Source of the DNA: Knufia peltigerae
Lineage: Eukaryota; Ascomycota; Eurotiomycetes; Chaetothyriales; Trichomeriaceae
Length of the DNA: 64,000 bases
Assembly: GCA_030247855.1 (NCBI GenBank)
Contig: JAPDRN010000084.1
Coordinates: forward strand, 62,001 to 126,000
Direction of reading: 5' to 3'
Each line of letters starts with the position of its first letter. The stretch's first letter is position 1. This document shows positions 32,747-41,817 of the stretch, piece by piece. The notes beneath the pieces were generated by a model, which searched no databases, was not told where the DNA came from, and saw only the letters and a program-made list of their open reading frames with translations. Both the position numbers and the translations under genes were made by a program.

Positions 32747-34501
32747 CTATTTCACCCCGTGCATCATCCGCTTCAACAACGGCGCGGCGATGAAGGCCAG
32801 CAACGCGCAGCCCAGGCCGATCCACATCAGCAACCAGAACAGGTGCGCATAGGCACCGGCGGCCGCGGCCATGTCCAGCGTCTCGCCTTCGGGCACGTCA
32901 ATCGCCGCCAGCTTGCCGAACAGCGCGGCCAGTGTTTCCGAGAAGGCTGTCGCGAGGAACCAGGTGCCCATCATCAGGCTCATCACCCGCGGTACCGCCA
33001 GCTGGGTGACCGCCGACAGGCCCACCGGCGACAGGCACATCTCACCGCTGGCCAGAAGGAAGTAGGCCAGTACCAGCCACCACACGCTGGCCATCTCGCC
33101 GGTGGCACCGACGTGCTGCGCGGCCAGCGCCAGCGGCACGAACGACAGCGCACCGATCACCAGGCCCCAGGCCGACTTCACCGGCTTGCCCGGTTCCCAG
33201 CCACGACGGTCCATCCACGTCCACAGCGCAGCGAACGCTGGCGCCAGCAGCACCAGGAACAGGCCGCCGAGGTAGGTCAGCGAGCCGGCGGTCTGCGGAA
33301 TCACCAGGCAGTCGCGCACCAGCAGCACCAGCATCAGCGCGACGATGGCGATGAAGAACGTACGCGGCGCGGCCGAACCGGGGCGGCGTTCGGACAGGCG
33401 CGCGCTGACCACGAAGCCCAGCGGTGCCAGCAGCAGCGAGAGGATCGACCACGGCAGCGGCGAGCCTTCGCGGATCACCAGTGCCGGCACGATGTCCTTG
33501 GTCAACAGGCGGTCGGTAAAGGTCACCCACGAGCCGTAGGACTGCTCGTACATCGTGAAGAACACCAGTGCCATGAAGATCAGCACCATCAGCGCGATCA
33601 TCTGCTGGCGCTGCACCGGCGTGCACTTGCTGCCAGTGAACCAGGCGAACCAGACCAGCACGCCGCCGAGCACCACCAGCATCAGCATCAGCGCCAGGCT
33701 GATTTCACCGCCAAGCGCGAAGGCACCGTTGCCGGCCGCCCACATCAGCCAGGCCACCGGCAGCACGCCGATCACCGCGCAGAGGTAGATCAGCCATTCG
33801 CGCGGCAGGCCCAGCACCTTCTGCTTCAGCGTGGCCGGCTGCGGCGGTTCGGCATGGCCCTGCAGGTATTTCTGGCCCCACAGGAACATCGCCAGGCCGG
33901 CAATCATGCCGATGCCGGCCGCACCGAAACCGTACTTCCAGCCGTAGACCTCGCCGAGGAAACCGCACACCAGCGAGGAGAACAGGGCACCCAGGTTGAT
34001 GCCTGCATAGAACAGCGAGAAGCCCGAATCGCGGCGCGGATCGTCCTGCGGATAGAGCTTGCCGACGATGGTGGAGATGTTCGGCTTGAGGAAGCCGACG
34101 CCCATGATGATCAGCGCCAGCGACAGATAGGTCACTGCCAATGCCGAGGTGTCGCGCACTACTTCGCCATTGACCCGGTATGCGGCGTGGCCCTCGAAGG
34201 CCATGCCGAGGTGGCCGAGCACCAGCAGGATGCCGCCGAACAGCACCGCGCGGCGCATGCCCAGCCAGCGGTCGGCGAGCATGCCGCCGAATACCGGGAT
34301 GCAGTACACCAGGCCACCATAGGCACCGAGCAGGTCCAGCCCGGCCTTGTCACCGAACAGGTGGTACTTGGTGAGGTACAGCAACAGCAGCGCCTTCATG
34401 CCGTAGAAGGAGAAGCGCTCCCACATTTCGGTGAAGAAGCAGACGTAGACGCCCTTGGGATGGCCCAGGAAGTCGTCGGAAGCGATAGCAGTGGAATTCA
34501 T
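32747..34501 (-). CDS. POT/PTR-family proton-coupled oligopeptide transporter
   Basis: 584 residues, about 14 membrane helices. The POT signature is at the N-terminus, FFTEMWERFSFYGMKALLLLY (cut as EMWERFSFYGMKALLLLY, residues about 25-42; ExxERF). The second motif, GFLKPNISTIVGKLYPQDDP (about 137-156), and FYAGINLGALFSSLVCG (PTR motif, about 165-181) are also present. POT proteins import di- and tripeptides with protons. It stands directly beside peptidase genes and near an OPT transporter, which supports peptide uptake as the local theme. The start at 34501 agrees with the usual length of N-termini in the family. Confidence 0.93.
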   Translation of the reverse strand: MNSTAIASDDFLGHPKGVYVCFFTEMWERFSFYGMKALLLLYLTKYHLFGDKAGLDLLGAYGGLVYCIPVFGGMLADRWLGMRRAVLFGGILLVLGHLGMAFEGHAAYRVNGEVVRDTSALAVTYLSLALIIMGVGFLKPNISTIVGKLYPQDDPRRDSGFSLFYAGINLGALFSSLVCGFLGEVYGWKYGFGAAGIGMIAGLAMFLWGQKYLQGHAEPPQPATLKQKVLGLPREWLIYLCAVIGVLPVAWLMWAAGNGAFALGGEISLALMLMLVVLGGVLVWFAWFTGSKCTPVQRQQMIALMVLIFMALVFFTMYEQSYGSWVTFTDRLLTKDIVPALVIREGSPLPWSILSLLLAPLGFVVSARLSERRPGSAAPRTFFIAIVALMLVLLVRDCLVIPQTAGSLTYLGGLFLVLLAPAFAALWTWMDRRGWEPGKPVKSAWGLVIGALSFVPLALAAQHVGATGEMASVWWLVLAYFLLASGEMCLSPVGLSAVTQLAVPRVMSLMMGTWFLATAFSETLAALFGKLAAIDVPEGETLDMAAAAGAYAHLFWLLMWIGLGCALLAFIAAPLLKRMMHGVK

Positions 34502-34531
34502 CGCGGAATTATAGGCCCGCGCCCGCTTTCA

Positions 34532-34554
34532 GTAGATCCACGCCATGCGTGGAT
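34532..34554. repeat. GTAGATCCACGC palindrome
   Basis: GTAGATCCACGCCATGCGTGGAT. Same family as 4881-4939 but with the GTAG edge, opposite orientation. Confidence 0.8.
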
Positions 34555-34573
34555 GGCCGCCCCGGTGCATGGT

Positions 34574-35722
34574 CTACAGGTACCGCAACCAGGCCAGGTC
34601 GCGTCGCCGTGCCTTGAACCGCGCGAATGCCCGCGTCGGTGGGTACAGCACCACCGCCAGCGCGCAGGCCACCAGCAGCAGGCCGGCCACCGAGTCCAGT
34701 GCATACAGGCAACCGTGGGTCGGGCCCCAGGTCTTCAGCGCGGCCAGGTACAGCAGCTTCAGCACGTACAGGTGCAGCAGGTAGAAGAACATCGGCGCTG
34801 CACCGATATCGGCCAGCGGCCGCAGCGCGCGCGCCAGCGGCGGCCACTCATACAGCCGCAACAGCAGCAGGCCCACGCCCAGGGTCAGCAACAGGAACTG
34901 CAGCGACGGCGGGTACTTGGTGATGTTGAACACGCTCATCCACGTGCGCAGCGTGCTGGTCTGGTACTGCCAGGGTGCATCGCCATAGTCGTTGGCGAAG
35001 CGCAGCAGGGCGAAGGCGGCCAGTGCGCCCAGCCCGGCCCACAGCAACCGCTGCCGCCGCTGTTCGGGATCGCTGCCGGCGGCGAACCACGGTGCCATCA
35101 GGTAGCCCAGCGCGATCACCCCGATCCACGGCAGCACCGGGTAGGAGGTACGCAGGCTCAACCGCCCAGCCTCGATCCAGTCACGCTGGTGCAGCACTTT
35201 CCACAGCACCGCCACCGCGCCGTCGCCCTGCACGCGCATGCCATCCAACAGGTTGTGGCCAGCCACAAGCGCCACCGCCAGTACCGCCAGCACCGGCCGC
35301 GGCAGCCACAGCAGGCCGGCCAGCGCGATCATGCTCAGGCCGATCGCCCAGATCACCTGCAGGTACACCGTGTCCGGCGGGAACTGGAAGGTCCAGGCGA
35401 AGTTGACCAGGGTCAGTTCCAGCACCACCAGGAACAGGCCGCGCTTGAGCAGGAAAGCCGCAATGGCACGGCGCGGATCGGCGTGGCGCTGGCCGTACAG
35501 CCATGCCGACAGGCCGGTCAGCAGCACGAACACCGGCGCGCACAGGTGGGCCAGCAGGCGGCAGGCGAACAGGGCAGGGGAGACCGTCGCTGCGTCCATC
35601 GGGTCGCTCACCTGATGCTGCAGGAAGAAGGTCTCGCGCACGTGGTCGAGCAGCATCAACAGCATCACGGTGCCGCGCAGCTGGTCGATGGAGGCCAGCC
35701 GGGATGAGGCGGAAGGGGGCAT
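34574..35722 (-). CDS. DUF1624/HGSNAT-type membrane acyltransferase-like protein
   Basis: 382 residues, about ten membrane helices. It starts with the family signature RLASIDQLRGTVMLLMLLDHVRE (residues about 8-30, with an Asp-Gln-Leu-Arg-Gly block and a conserved His), followed by CAPVFVLLTGLSAWLYG. DUF1624 proteins resemble human heparan-alpha-glucosaminide N-acetyltransferase and are thought to move acyl groups across a membrane onto envelope sugars. No substrate can be inferred. It is divergent from the OPT gene, and a GTTATAAC palindrome lies in the shared 200-base region at 35752-35759. Confidence 0.88.
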   Translation of the reverse strand: MPPSASSRLASIDQLRGTVMLLMLLDHVRETFFLQHQVSDPMDAATVSPALFACRLLAHLCAPVFVLLTGLSAWLYGQRHADPRRAIAAFLLKRGLFLVVLELTLVNFAWTFQFPPDTVYLQVIWAIGLSMIALAGLLWLPRPVLAVLAVALVAGHNLLDGMRVQGDGAVAVLWKVLHQRDWIEAGRLSLRTSYPVLPWIGVIALGYLMAPWFAAGSDPEQRRQRLLWAGLGALAAFALLRFANDYGDAPWQYQTSTLRTWMSVFNITKYPPSLQFLLLTLGVGLLLLRLYEWPPLARALRPLADIGAAPMFFYLLHLYVLKLLYLAALKTWGPTHGCLYALDSVAGLLLVACALAVVLYPPTRAFARFKARRRDLAWLRYL

Positions 35723-35923
35723 GCAATGGGGCAGGTGCGGATCAATCGAAAGTTATAACATATCGTTTGCGTGGCGCCCACTCGCGCTTTGCCGCATCGG
35801 TTGGCTGGCGGTGCCCGTGCGGGCCTCTGCCCCTTCCATGCTCGGCCCCCATCCTTTGGCACGCTGGACTTGCCGCCCCCTGAACGCTAGCGTGACAGGG
35901 ATTTTTTGCCAGCAGGGGCTTTC

Positions 35924-37888
35924 ATGAACCATGACGCTGCGCCCAAGCAGCTCACTTTCCGCGCGGTGGTCCTGGCCATCGTGCTGGCGGTGGTGCTGTC
36001 GGCCGCAAACGCCTACCTCGGTCTGTTCGCAGGCCTGACCATCGCCACCGCGATTCCCGCCGCGGTCATTTCCATGGGCGTGCTGCGCCTGTTGGGTGGC
36101 GGTTCGATCCTTGAGAACAACATCGTGCAGACCGGCGCTTCGGCCGGTTCGTCGATCGCCGCCGGTGTGATCTTCACCATCCCCGCGCTGGTGATCATGG
36201 GCTACTGGCCGGACTTCAAGTACTGGTGGGTGCTGGGCATCGCCGGTCTCGGCGGCCTGCTGGGCGTGCTGTTCTCGGTGCCGCTGCGCCGTTCGATGAT
36301 CGTCGAAGACCCGCTTCCGTTCCCGGAAGGCAAGGCGGCGGCTGAAGTGCTCAAGGCCGGTGAAAACCCCGGCCCGGGCCTGAAGATCCTCGGCCTGTCG
36401 GCGGTGATCGGTGCCTTCGTCAAGCTGGCCGCGGAAAGCGGCATGCGCCTGATCCCCGACGCCTGGGCTACCTCGGCCTATGTCGGCAGCTCCAAGATCA
36501 CCGCGTTCATCGGTACCAACCTGTCGCCGGCGCTGCTGGGCGTGGGCTACATCGTCGGCCTCAACGTCGGCATCGTGGTGGTGTCCGGCTCGATCCTGAC
36601 CTGGCACATCGCCATTCCGATCTACCAGGCGTTCTTCATGAACACCGATCCGGCGCTGGCCGCCTCGATCGCCACCGCCTCGTCCACTGAAGCGGCGTTT
36701 GCCATCTGGGGCGCGAAGATGCGCTACCTCGGTGTCGGCGCCATGCTGATCGGTGGCATCTGGACCCTGATCTCGCTGCGCAAGTCGCTGCTCAACGGCG
36801 TCAAAAGCGGCTTTGCGGCCGCGCGCAAGAGCGGTGGCCCGGTACTGGCGCACACCGAGCGCGACCTGCCGATGAAGTGGATGCTGGTGGCCCTGGTGGT
36901 GTTCACCCTGCCGCTGCTGGCGCTGTACCAGGCCATTGTCGGCCAGTGGCACGTGTCGATCCCGATGACCCTCATCATGATCGTCGCCGGCTTCCTGTTC
37001 GTCTCGGTATCGGCTTACCTGGCCGGCCTGATCGGTTCGTCCAACAACCCCGTCTCGGGCATCACCATCTCCACCATCCTGTTCGCTTCGGCGGTGCTGG
37101 TGCTGCTGCTGGGCAAGGACGGCCTGCAGCCGGTCGGTGCCTTCGGTGCGCCGCTGGGCGCGGTGGCCGCGATCATGATCGGCGCGGTGGTGTGCTGTGC
37201 CGCCGCCGTGGGTGGCGACAACCTGCAGGACCTCAAGGCCGGCTACATCGTCGGTGCTACTCCGTGGAAGCAGCAGCTGATGTTGGGCATCGGCGCGTTC
37301 TCGTGCGCGCTGATCATGGCCCCGGTGCTGAACCTGCTGGCCACCGCCTACGGCATCGGCGTCAAGTCCGAGCTGCACCCGAATGCGCTGGCCGCACCGC
37401 AGGCCAACCTGATGGCGTCGGTGGCCAAGGGCCTGTTCGGCGGCGAGCTGCCGTGGACCTTCATCGGCATCGGTGCCGTGGTCGGTGCCGCCATCATCGC
37501 GTTCGACAGCTGGCTGAAGTCGCGCGACTCGCGTTTCCGCGTGCCGGTGCTGGCCGCAGCGATCGGCATCTACCTGCCGCTGGAACTGATGGTGCCGATC
37601 TTCCTCGGTGGCCTGATCTCCTACCTGGTCGAGCGCTTCCACAAAGTGCGCGCCGATGACGAAGAAGGCCGCGACCGCGTGCACAAGCCGGGCGTGCTGT
37701 TCGCTGCCGGCCTGATCACCGGTGAGGCGCTGATGGGTATCGCCATCGCCGTGCCGATCGTGGTCAGCAGCCGTGCCGACGTGCTGGCCGTGCCGTTCCA
37801 CCTGCCGGCCGCGCAGTGGATCGGCCTGGCCGTGCTGTTCCTGGTCGGTTGGCTGATCTACCGCACCGGCAAGCGCGCCGTGGCATGA
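35924..37888 (+). CDS. OPT-family oligopeptide transporter
   Basis: 654 residues, about 15 membrane helices. The start is the ATG at 35924 (MNHDAAPKQLTFRAVVLAI) with AGGGGC six bases upstream; the TTG at 35906 would add only six residues. OPT landmarks are AYLGLFAGLTIATAIPAAV near residue 30, NNIVQTGASAGSSIAAGV (about 65-82) and GGDNLQDLKAGYIVGATPWK (about 428-447). Bacterial OPT proteins carry oligopeptides or metal-chelate complexes. Beside four S9 peptidases and a POT transporter, peptide uptake is the simplest reading. Confidence 0.92.
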   Translation: MNHDAAPKQLTFRAVVLAIVLAVVLSAANAYLGLFAGLTIATAIPAAVISMGVLRLLGGGSILENNIVQTGASAGSSIAAGVIFTIPALVIMGYWPDFKYWWVLGIAGLGGLLGVLFSVPLRRSMIVEDPLPFPEGKAAAEVLKAGENPGPGLKILGLSAVIGAFVKLAAESGMRLIPDAWATSAYVGSSKITAFIGTNLSPALLGVGYIVGLNVGIVVVSGSILTWHIAIPIYQAFFMNTDPALAASIATASSTEAAFAIWGAKMRYLGVGAMLIGGIWTLISLRKSLLNGVKSGFAAARKSGGPVLAHTERDLPMKWMLVALVVFTLPLLALYQAIVGQWHVSIPMTLIMIVAGFLFVSVSAYLAGLIGSSNNPVSGITISTILFASAVLVLLLGKDGLQPVGAFGAPLGAVAAIMIGAVVCCAAAVGGDNLQDLKAGYIVGATPWKQQLMLGIGAFSCALIMAPVLNLLATAYGIGVKSELHPNALAAPQANLMASVAKGLFGGELPWTFIGIGAVVGAAIIAFDSWLKSRDSRFRVPVLAAAIGIYLPLELMVPIFLGGLISYLVERFHKVRADDEEGRDRVHKPGVLFAAGLITGEALMGIAIAVPIVVSSRADVLAVPFHLPAAQWIGLAVLFLVGWLIYRTGKRAVA

Positions 37889-37895
37889 CGCCCAC

Positions 37896-37934
37896 GGGGT
37901 CGGATCCCTTCCCGCAGCGAAGGGCTCTGACCCC
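37896..37934. repeat. GGGGTCGG-type palindrome
   Basis: GGGGTCGGATCCCTTCCCGC with the complementary GCGAAGGGCTCTGACCCC; starts eight bases after the OPT stop codon. Confidence 0.8.
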
Positions 37935-37945
37935 AGGTTCAATGG

Positions 37946-38018
37946 GTAGTGCCGGCCGCTGGCCGGCAATCCCGGAATGCCGTGATGCCCCTGGTTGCCG
38001 GCCAGCGGCCGGCACTAC
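37946..38018. repeat. Inverted pair of GTAG-type REP elements
   Basis: GTAGTGCCGGCCGCTGGCCGGCAA faces its mirror TTGCCGGCCAGCGGCCGGCACTAC across a 25-base spacer. Confidence 0.9.
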
Positions 38019-38021
38019 CAC

Positions 38022-38043
38022 AAACCGCGCTACGGCGCGGTTT
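38022..38043 (+). terminator. Hairpin terminator candidate downstream of the OPT gene
   Basis: AAACCGCGC-TACG-GCGCGGTTT, nine-base-pair stem with a four-base loop ending in TTT, then GCAGTTTCTGG. It follows two palindromic repeats, about 130 bases after the stop codon. Confidence 0.55.
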
Positions 38044-38153
38044 GCAGTTTCTGGCGGCGGAGCCAACCCCCGCAGGCAGCCATGACCGATGGCCTTGGCA
38101 GCCCCGGCCGCGCAGGCCTACCATCGGTCTTTTGCCGTCCTGCGGAGACCCCG

Positions 38154-40232
38154 ATGAAACTGCGTCATGCCCTGCTGCCACTGAGCCTGCTGGCTGCCCT
38201 GCCCAGCGTCGCCGCTGCCCGTGGCCTGGAAGTCCGCGACATGGTGGCGATGGACCGCGTCTCCGCGCCGGTATTGACCGCCGACGGCGGCACCGTGGTG
38301 TTCGCCAAGCGCAGCACCGATGCCAACCTCAAGGCCAGCACCGCACTGTTCGCGCGCAACCTGCGCACCCGCGACGCGGCACCGCCGAAGCAGATCACGC
38401 CGGCTGGCTGGAACGTCAACTCCGCATCGCTGTCGGCCGATGGCCAGACCGTGTACTTCCTCAGCGCCAAGAACGGCAGCCAGCAGCTGTACGCACAGCC
38501 GATCAGCGGCGGCGCCCCGCGCCAGCTGACCGATTTCCCGGTGGACGTGGACAGCTACCACGTGTCGCCGCAGGACGACCGCGTGCTGTTCAGCGCTGGC
38601 GTGTTCCAGGCCTGTGCCTCGGACCTGGCCTGCACCGAAAAGAAGCTGAAGGACGTGGAAGGCGCCAAGGCCAGCGGCAAGGTCTTCGATTCGCTGTTCG
38701 TGCGCCACTGGGATACCTGGAACGACGGCCGCCGCAACACCCTGTTCGTCGCGCCGTTGCCGGCGGCCAAGGCCGGTGCAGTCAAGGGCGCTTCGGCGCT
38801 GAGCGCGACCATCGACGGCGACGCTCCGTCCAAGCCGTTCGGTGGCAATGACGATTTCACCTGGTCGCCGGATGGCAGCAGCGTGGTCGCCAGCATCCGC
38901 GTGGCCGGCAAGCAGGAGCCGTGGTCGACCAATTTCGACCTGTACCGCTTCGATGCTGCGGGCAAGCAGGCGCCGGTCAACCTGACCGCGTCCAACCCGG
39001 CGTGGGATGCCGGCCCGGTGTTCAGCGCCGACGGCAAGACCCTGTTCTACCGCGCGATGAAGCGCCCCGGCTTTGAAGCCGACCGTTTCGGCCTGATGGC
39101 GATGGACCTGGCCAGCGGCAAGGCGCGCGAGATCGCGCCGCAGTGGGACCGTTCGGCTGGTGGCATCGCCCTGTCCGCCGACGGCGCCAGCATCTACACC
39201 ACGGCAGATGACCTCGGCGAGCACCCGCTGTTCCAGATCGACGTGGCCAGCGGCAAGGCGACCAAGCTGATCGGCGACGGCAGCGTCACTGCTGTGGACG
39301 TGGCCGGCAACAGCGTGGCGATCACCCGCAACAGCCTGAAGAGCAACGACCAGGTGCTGGTCGGCCTGCTGCCGGCCGCTGGCGAGCCGATCGGCGCGTT
39401 GCGCGCGCTGACCCCGGCTGCTGGTGAGGTGCTGAAGGACGTGTCCTTCGGCGACTACGAGCAGTTCGAGTTCAAGGGCTGGAACAACGACACCGTGCAC
39501 GGTTACGTGGTCAAGCCGCACAACTACCAGGAAGGCAAGTCGTACCCGGTTGCGTTCCTGATCCACGGCGGCCCGCAGGGCAGCTTCGGCAACGGCTGGA
39601 GCTACCGCTGGAACCCGCAGACCTATGCGGGCCAGGGCTACGCCGTGGTGATGATCGACTTCCATGGCTCAACCGGCTACGGCCAGGCCTTCACCGATGC
39701 GATCAGCCAGCACTGGGGCGACCGCCCGCTGGAAGACCTGCAGAAGGGCTGGAGCGCGGCGCTGAAGAAGTACGACTTCCTCAACGGTGACAAGGCCTGC
39801 GCACTGGGCGCCAGCTACGGTGGCTTCATGGTCAACTGGATCGCCGGCAACTGGAACAGCCCGTTCAAGTGCCTGGTCAACCATGACGGCGTGTTCGACC
39901 AGCGCATGATGGGTTACGCCACCGAAGAGCTGTGGTTCACCGAATGGGAGCAGGGCGGGACCCCTTACCAGAAGGCGGCGAACTATGAGAAGTTCAATCC
40001 GGTCAACCACGTGGCTGACTGGAAGAAGCCGATCCTGGTGATCCACGGCCAGCAGGACTTCCGCATTCCGGTCGAGCAGGGCCTGGCCGCGTTCACCGCC
40101 GCCCAGCGCCAGGGCATCGAATCGAAGTTCCTGTACTTCCCGGATGAAAACCACTGGGTGCTGAAGCCGAACAACAGCATCCTCTGGCACGACACCGTCA
40201 ACGCCTGGCTGAAGCAGCACATCGGCAACTGA
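38154..40232 (+). CDS. S9-family peptidase (acylaminoacyl/dipeptidyl-peptidase-like), exported
   Basis: 692 residues from the ATG at 38154, giving the signal peptide MKLRHALLPLSLLAALPSVAAA. The N-terminal part shows WD/PD40-like propeller blades (PAGWNVNSASLSADGQTVYF, DFTWSPDGSSVVAS, NPAWDAGPVFSADGKTLFYR). The C-terminal hydrolase has Ser554 in ALGASYGGFMVNW, Asp635 in GQQDFRIPVEQG and His667 in PDENHWVL. It differs clearly from the three tandem S9 enzymes and belongs to the group releasing dipeptides or acyl-amino acids. Two Cys in QACASDLACTEKK may form a disulfide in the periplasm. Confidence 0.93.
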   Translation: MKLRHALLPLSLLAALPSVAAARGLEVRDMVAMDRVSAPVLTADGGTVVFAKRSTDANLKASTALFARNLRTRDAAPPKQITPAGWNVNSASLSADGQTVYFLSAKNGSQQLYAQPISGGAPRQLTDFPVDVDSYHVSPQDDRVLFSAGVFQACASDLACTEKKLKDVEGAKASGKVFDSLFVRHWDTWNDGRRNTLFVAPLPAAKAGAVKGASALSATIDGDAPSKPFGGNDDFTWSPDGSSVVASIRVAGKQEPWSTNFDLYRFDAAGKQAPVNLTASNPAWDAGPVFSADGKTLFYRAMKRPGFEADRFGLMAMDLASGKAREIAPQWDRSAGGIALSADGASIYTTADDLGEHPLFQIDVASGKATKLIGDGSVTAVDVAGNSVAITRNSLKSNDQVLVGLLPAAGEPIGALRALTPAAGEVLKDVSFGDYEQFEFKGWNNDTVHGYVVKPHNYQEGKSYPVAFLIHGGPQGSFGNGWSYRWNPQTYAGQGYAVVMIDFHGSTGYGQAFTDAISQHWGDRPLEDLQKGWSAALKKYDFLNGDKACALGASYGGFMVNWIAGNWNSPFKCLVNHDGVFDQRMMGYATEELWFTEWEQGGTPYQKAANYEKFNPVNHVADWKKPILVIHGQQDFRIPVEQGLAAFTAAQRQGIESKFLYFPDENHWVLKPNNSILWHDTVNAWLKQHIGN

Positions 40233-40243
40233 TGTAGCGCCGA

Positions 40244-40342
40244 GGGGTCGGATTCCTTCCGCACGGCGGAGGGGCTCTGACCCCGCCATCGACCGTCCCT
40301 GGGGGGCAGAGCCCTTTCGCATGGCGAAAGGGATCCGACCCC
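40244..40342. repeat. Two GGGGTCGG-type palindromes
   Basis: 40244-40284 and 40303-40342, in opposite orientation, with 18 bases between. They occupy most of the gap between the S9 peptidase gene and the DUF819 gene. Confidence 0.85.
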
Positions 40343-40358
40343 GAACAAGAGCGCCTGC

Positions 40359-41603
40359 ATGCCCTCGACTGCCCTGATCCAGAACGACATCGTCGTCTTC
40401 GGCCTGATCGCCGCCACTCTTGGCGCCGTGTTCTGGACCGCCTCGCGCGAGCAGGGCCTGTGGAAGCGCGTCTATACCTTCGTGCCGGCGCTGCTGCTGT
40501 GTTATCTGCTGCCGGGCATCTACAACACGTTCGGCCTGATCGACGGGCAGAACACCAGGCTGTACAACCCCATCGCGCGTGACATCCTGCTGCCGGCGGC
40601 GCTGATCCTGCTGACCCTGGCGGTGGACATCAAGGGCATCCTGCGGCTGGGGCCGAAGCTGGTGCTGATGTACCTGGGGGCCTCGGCCAGCATCATGCTG
40701 GGTGCGGTGGTGGCGTTCCTGGTGATGCGTGCGATCCATCCCGATACCGTCGCCGGCGACACCTGGGCCGGCATGGCGGCACTGGCCGGCAGCTGGATCG
40801 GCGGCGGTGCCAACATGCTGGCCATGCGCGAAGTGTTCGATGTCAACGCGACCACCTTCGGCCAGTTCGCGGTGGTCGATGTGGGGGTTGGCTACGTGTG
40901 GATGGCGGCGTTGATCTTCCTGGCCGGGCGCGCGGCGAAGATCGATGCACGCAGCGGTGCCGATACCTCCGCCATCGACGAGCTGAAGGAGCGCATCGCA
41001 CGCTTCCAGGCCGAGCACGAGCGTATTCCCAGCCTGACCGACCTGATGCTGATCGTGGCCGTGGCCTTCGGTGGCGTCGGTCTTGCCCACGCCATCGGCG
41101 CGCCGCTGGCGGCCTGGTTCAAGGTCAATGTCAGCTGGGCATCGCAGTTCAGCCTGGACGCGCCGTTCGTGTGGGTGGTGGTGCTGTCGACCACGCTCGG
41201 CCTGGGCCTGAGCTTCACCCGTGCACGTACGCTGGAGGGCGCGGGCGCCTCGCGCCTGGGTTCGCTGCTGCTGTACTTCCTGATCGCCTGCATCGGCATG
41301 CAGATGGATCTGCTTGCGTTGCTGGACCGCCCGTGGCTGTTCCTGCTCGGCCTCATCTGGATCAGCGTGCACATCGTGCTGCTGTGGTGCCTGGGCAAGC
41401 TGTTGAAGGTGCCGTTCTTCTACTTCGCCATCGGTTCGCAGTCGAACATCGGCGGCCCGGCCTCGGCGCCGGTGGTGGCCGCCGCGTTCCATCCGGCGCT
41501 GGCGCCGGTGGGCGTGCTGCTGGGCACGATGGGGTATGCCACCGGCACCTATCTGGCGTATGTGGTCGGCATCACCCTGCGCGCGCTGGCAGGGCAGGGC
41601 TGA
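40359..41603 (+). CDS. DUF819-family integral membrane protein
   Basis: 414 residues, about ten membrane helices with a charged cytoplasmic loop in the middle (IDELKERIARFQAEHERIPS, about residues 206-225). Characteristic glycine-rich stretches are AALAGSWIGGGANMLAMREV (about 140-159) and FAIGSQSNIGGPASAPVVAA (about 362-381), the pseudo-symmetric motifs of the DUF819 (YjcL) family, which look like transporter substrate sites. The function of the family is unknown. The ATG at 40359 is close to the preceding palindrome; no strong ribosome binding site is visible. Confidence 0.85.
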   Translation: MPSTALIQNDIVVFGLIAATLGAVFWTASREQGLWKRVYTFVPALLLCYLLPGIYNTFGLIDGQNTRLYNPIARDILLPAALILLTLAVDIKGILRLGPKLVLMYLGASASIMLGAVVAFLVMRAIHPDTVAGDTWAGMAALAGSWIGGGANMLAMREVFDVNATTFGQFAVVDVGVGYVWMAALIFLAGRAAKIDARSGADTSAIDELKERIARFQAEHERIPSLTDLMLIVAVAFGGVGLAHAIGAPLAAWFKVNVSWASQFSLDAPFVWVVVLSTTLGLGLSFTRARTLEGAGASRLGSLLLYFLIACIGMQMDLLALLDRPWLFLLGLIWISVHIVLLWCLGKLLKVPFFYFAIGSQSNIGGPASAPVVAAAFHPALAPVGVLLGTMGYATGTYLAYVVGITLRALAGQG

Positions 41604-41624
41604 TCATTCAACGGTCGGGGCGAT

Positions 41625-41665
41625 GGGGTCAGATCCCTTTTGCTGTGCAAAAGGGATCTGACCCC
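41625..41665. repeat. Perfect GGGGTCAG palindrome
   Basis: GGGGTCAGATCCCTTTTGC, a TGT loop and GCAAAAGGGATCTGACCCC: 19-base perfect arms, the most regular copy of this family in the window. Confidence 0.85.
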
Positions 41666-41678
41666 GGTTCACGGGGGA

Positions 41679-41748
41679 TCACGCCACCGGCAACCCGCGT
41701 TCGATCAGCCACGCTTTCGCGTCTTCCGCGTCCTGCTCGAACCGCGCC
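41679..41748 (-). pseudogene. Duplicated 3' fragment of the neighbouring HExxH gene
   Basis: 41682-41748 repeats 41821-41887 with three mismatches in 67 bases. Read on the minus strand it gives the last 22 residues of the gene at 41818-42297 in the same frame (ARFEQDAEDAKAWLIERGL then PVA) and a TGA stop instead of TAA. It has no start codon of its own. It lies beyond that gene's terminator, so it should not be transcribed from it. Confidence 0.85.
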
Positions 41749-41753
41749 GAGTG

Positions 41754-41781
41754 AAAAGAAAGGCGCCGCAAGGTTCGGCGC
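41754..41781 (-). terminator. Rho-independent terminator after the HExxH gene
   Basis: On the minus strand: GCGCCG, seven-base loop, CGGCGC, then CTTTCTTTTC. It begins about 37 bases after the stop codon. Confidence 0.75.
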
Positions 41782-41817
41782 GTCGCCACGCGCCCATTGC
41801 CAACCGCGCCCGCGGCT

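Noticed and set aside
32391..32825. A 144-codon minus-strand frame overlapping the autotransporter start
   Set aside because: It has a better ribosome binding site at an internal ATG, but its sequence has no signal peptide or domain and covers the same DNA as the autotransporter's signal and linker.
32732..35707. A 991-codon open frame on the plus strand
   Set aside because: It runs antisense to the POT and DUF1624 genes. Its translation is a His/Gln/Arg-rich string without domains, as expected for the complement of high-GC coding DNA.
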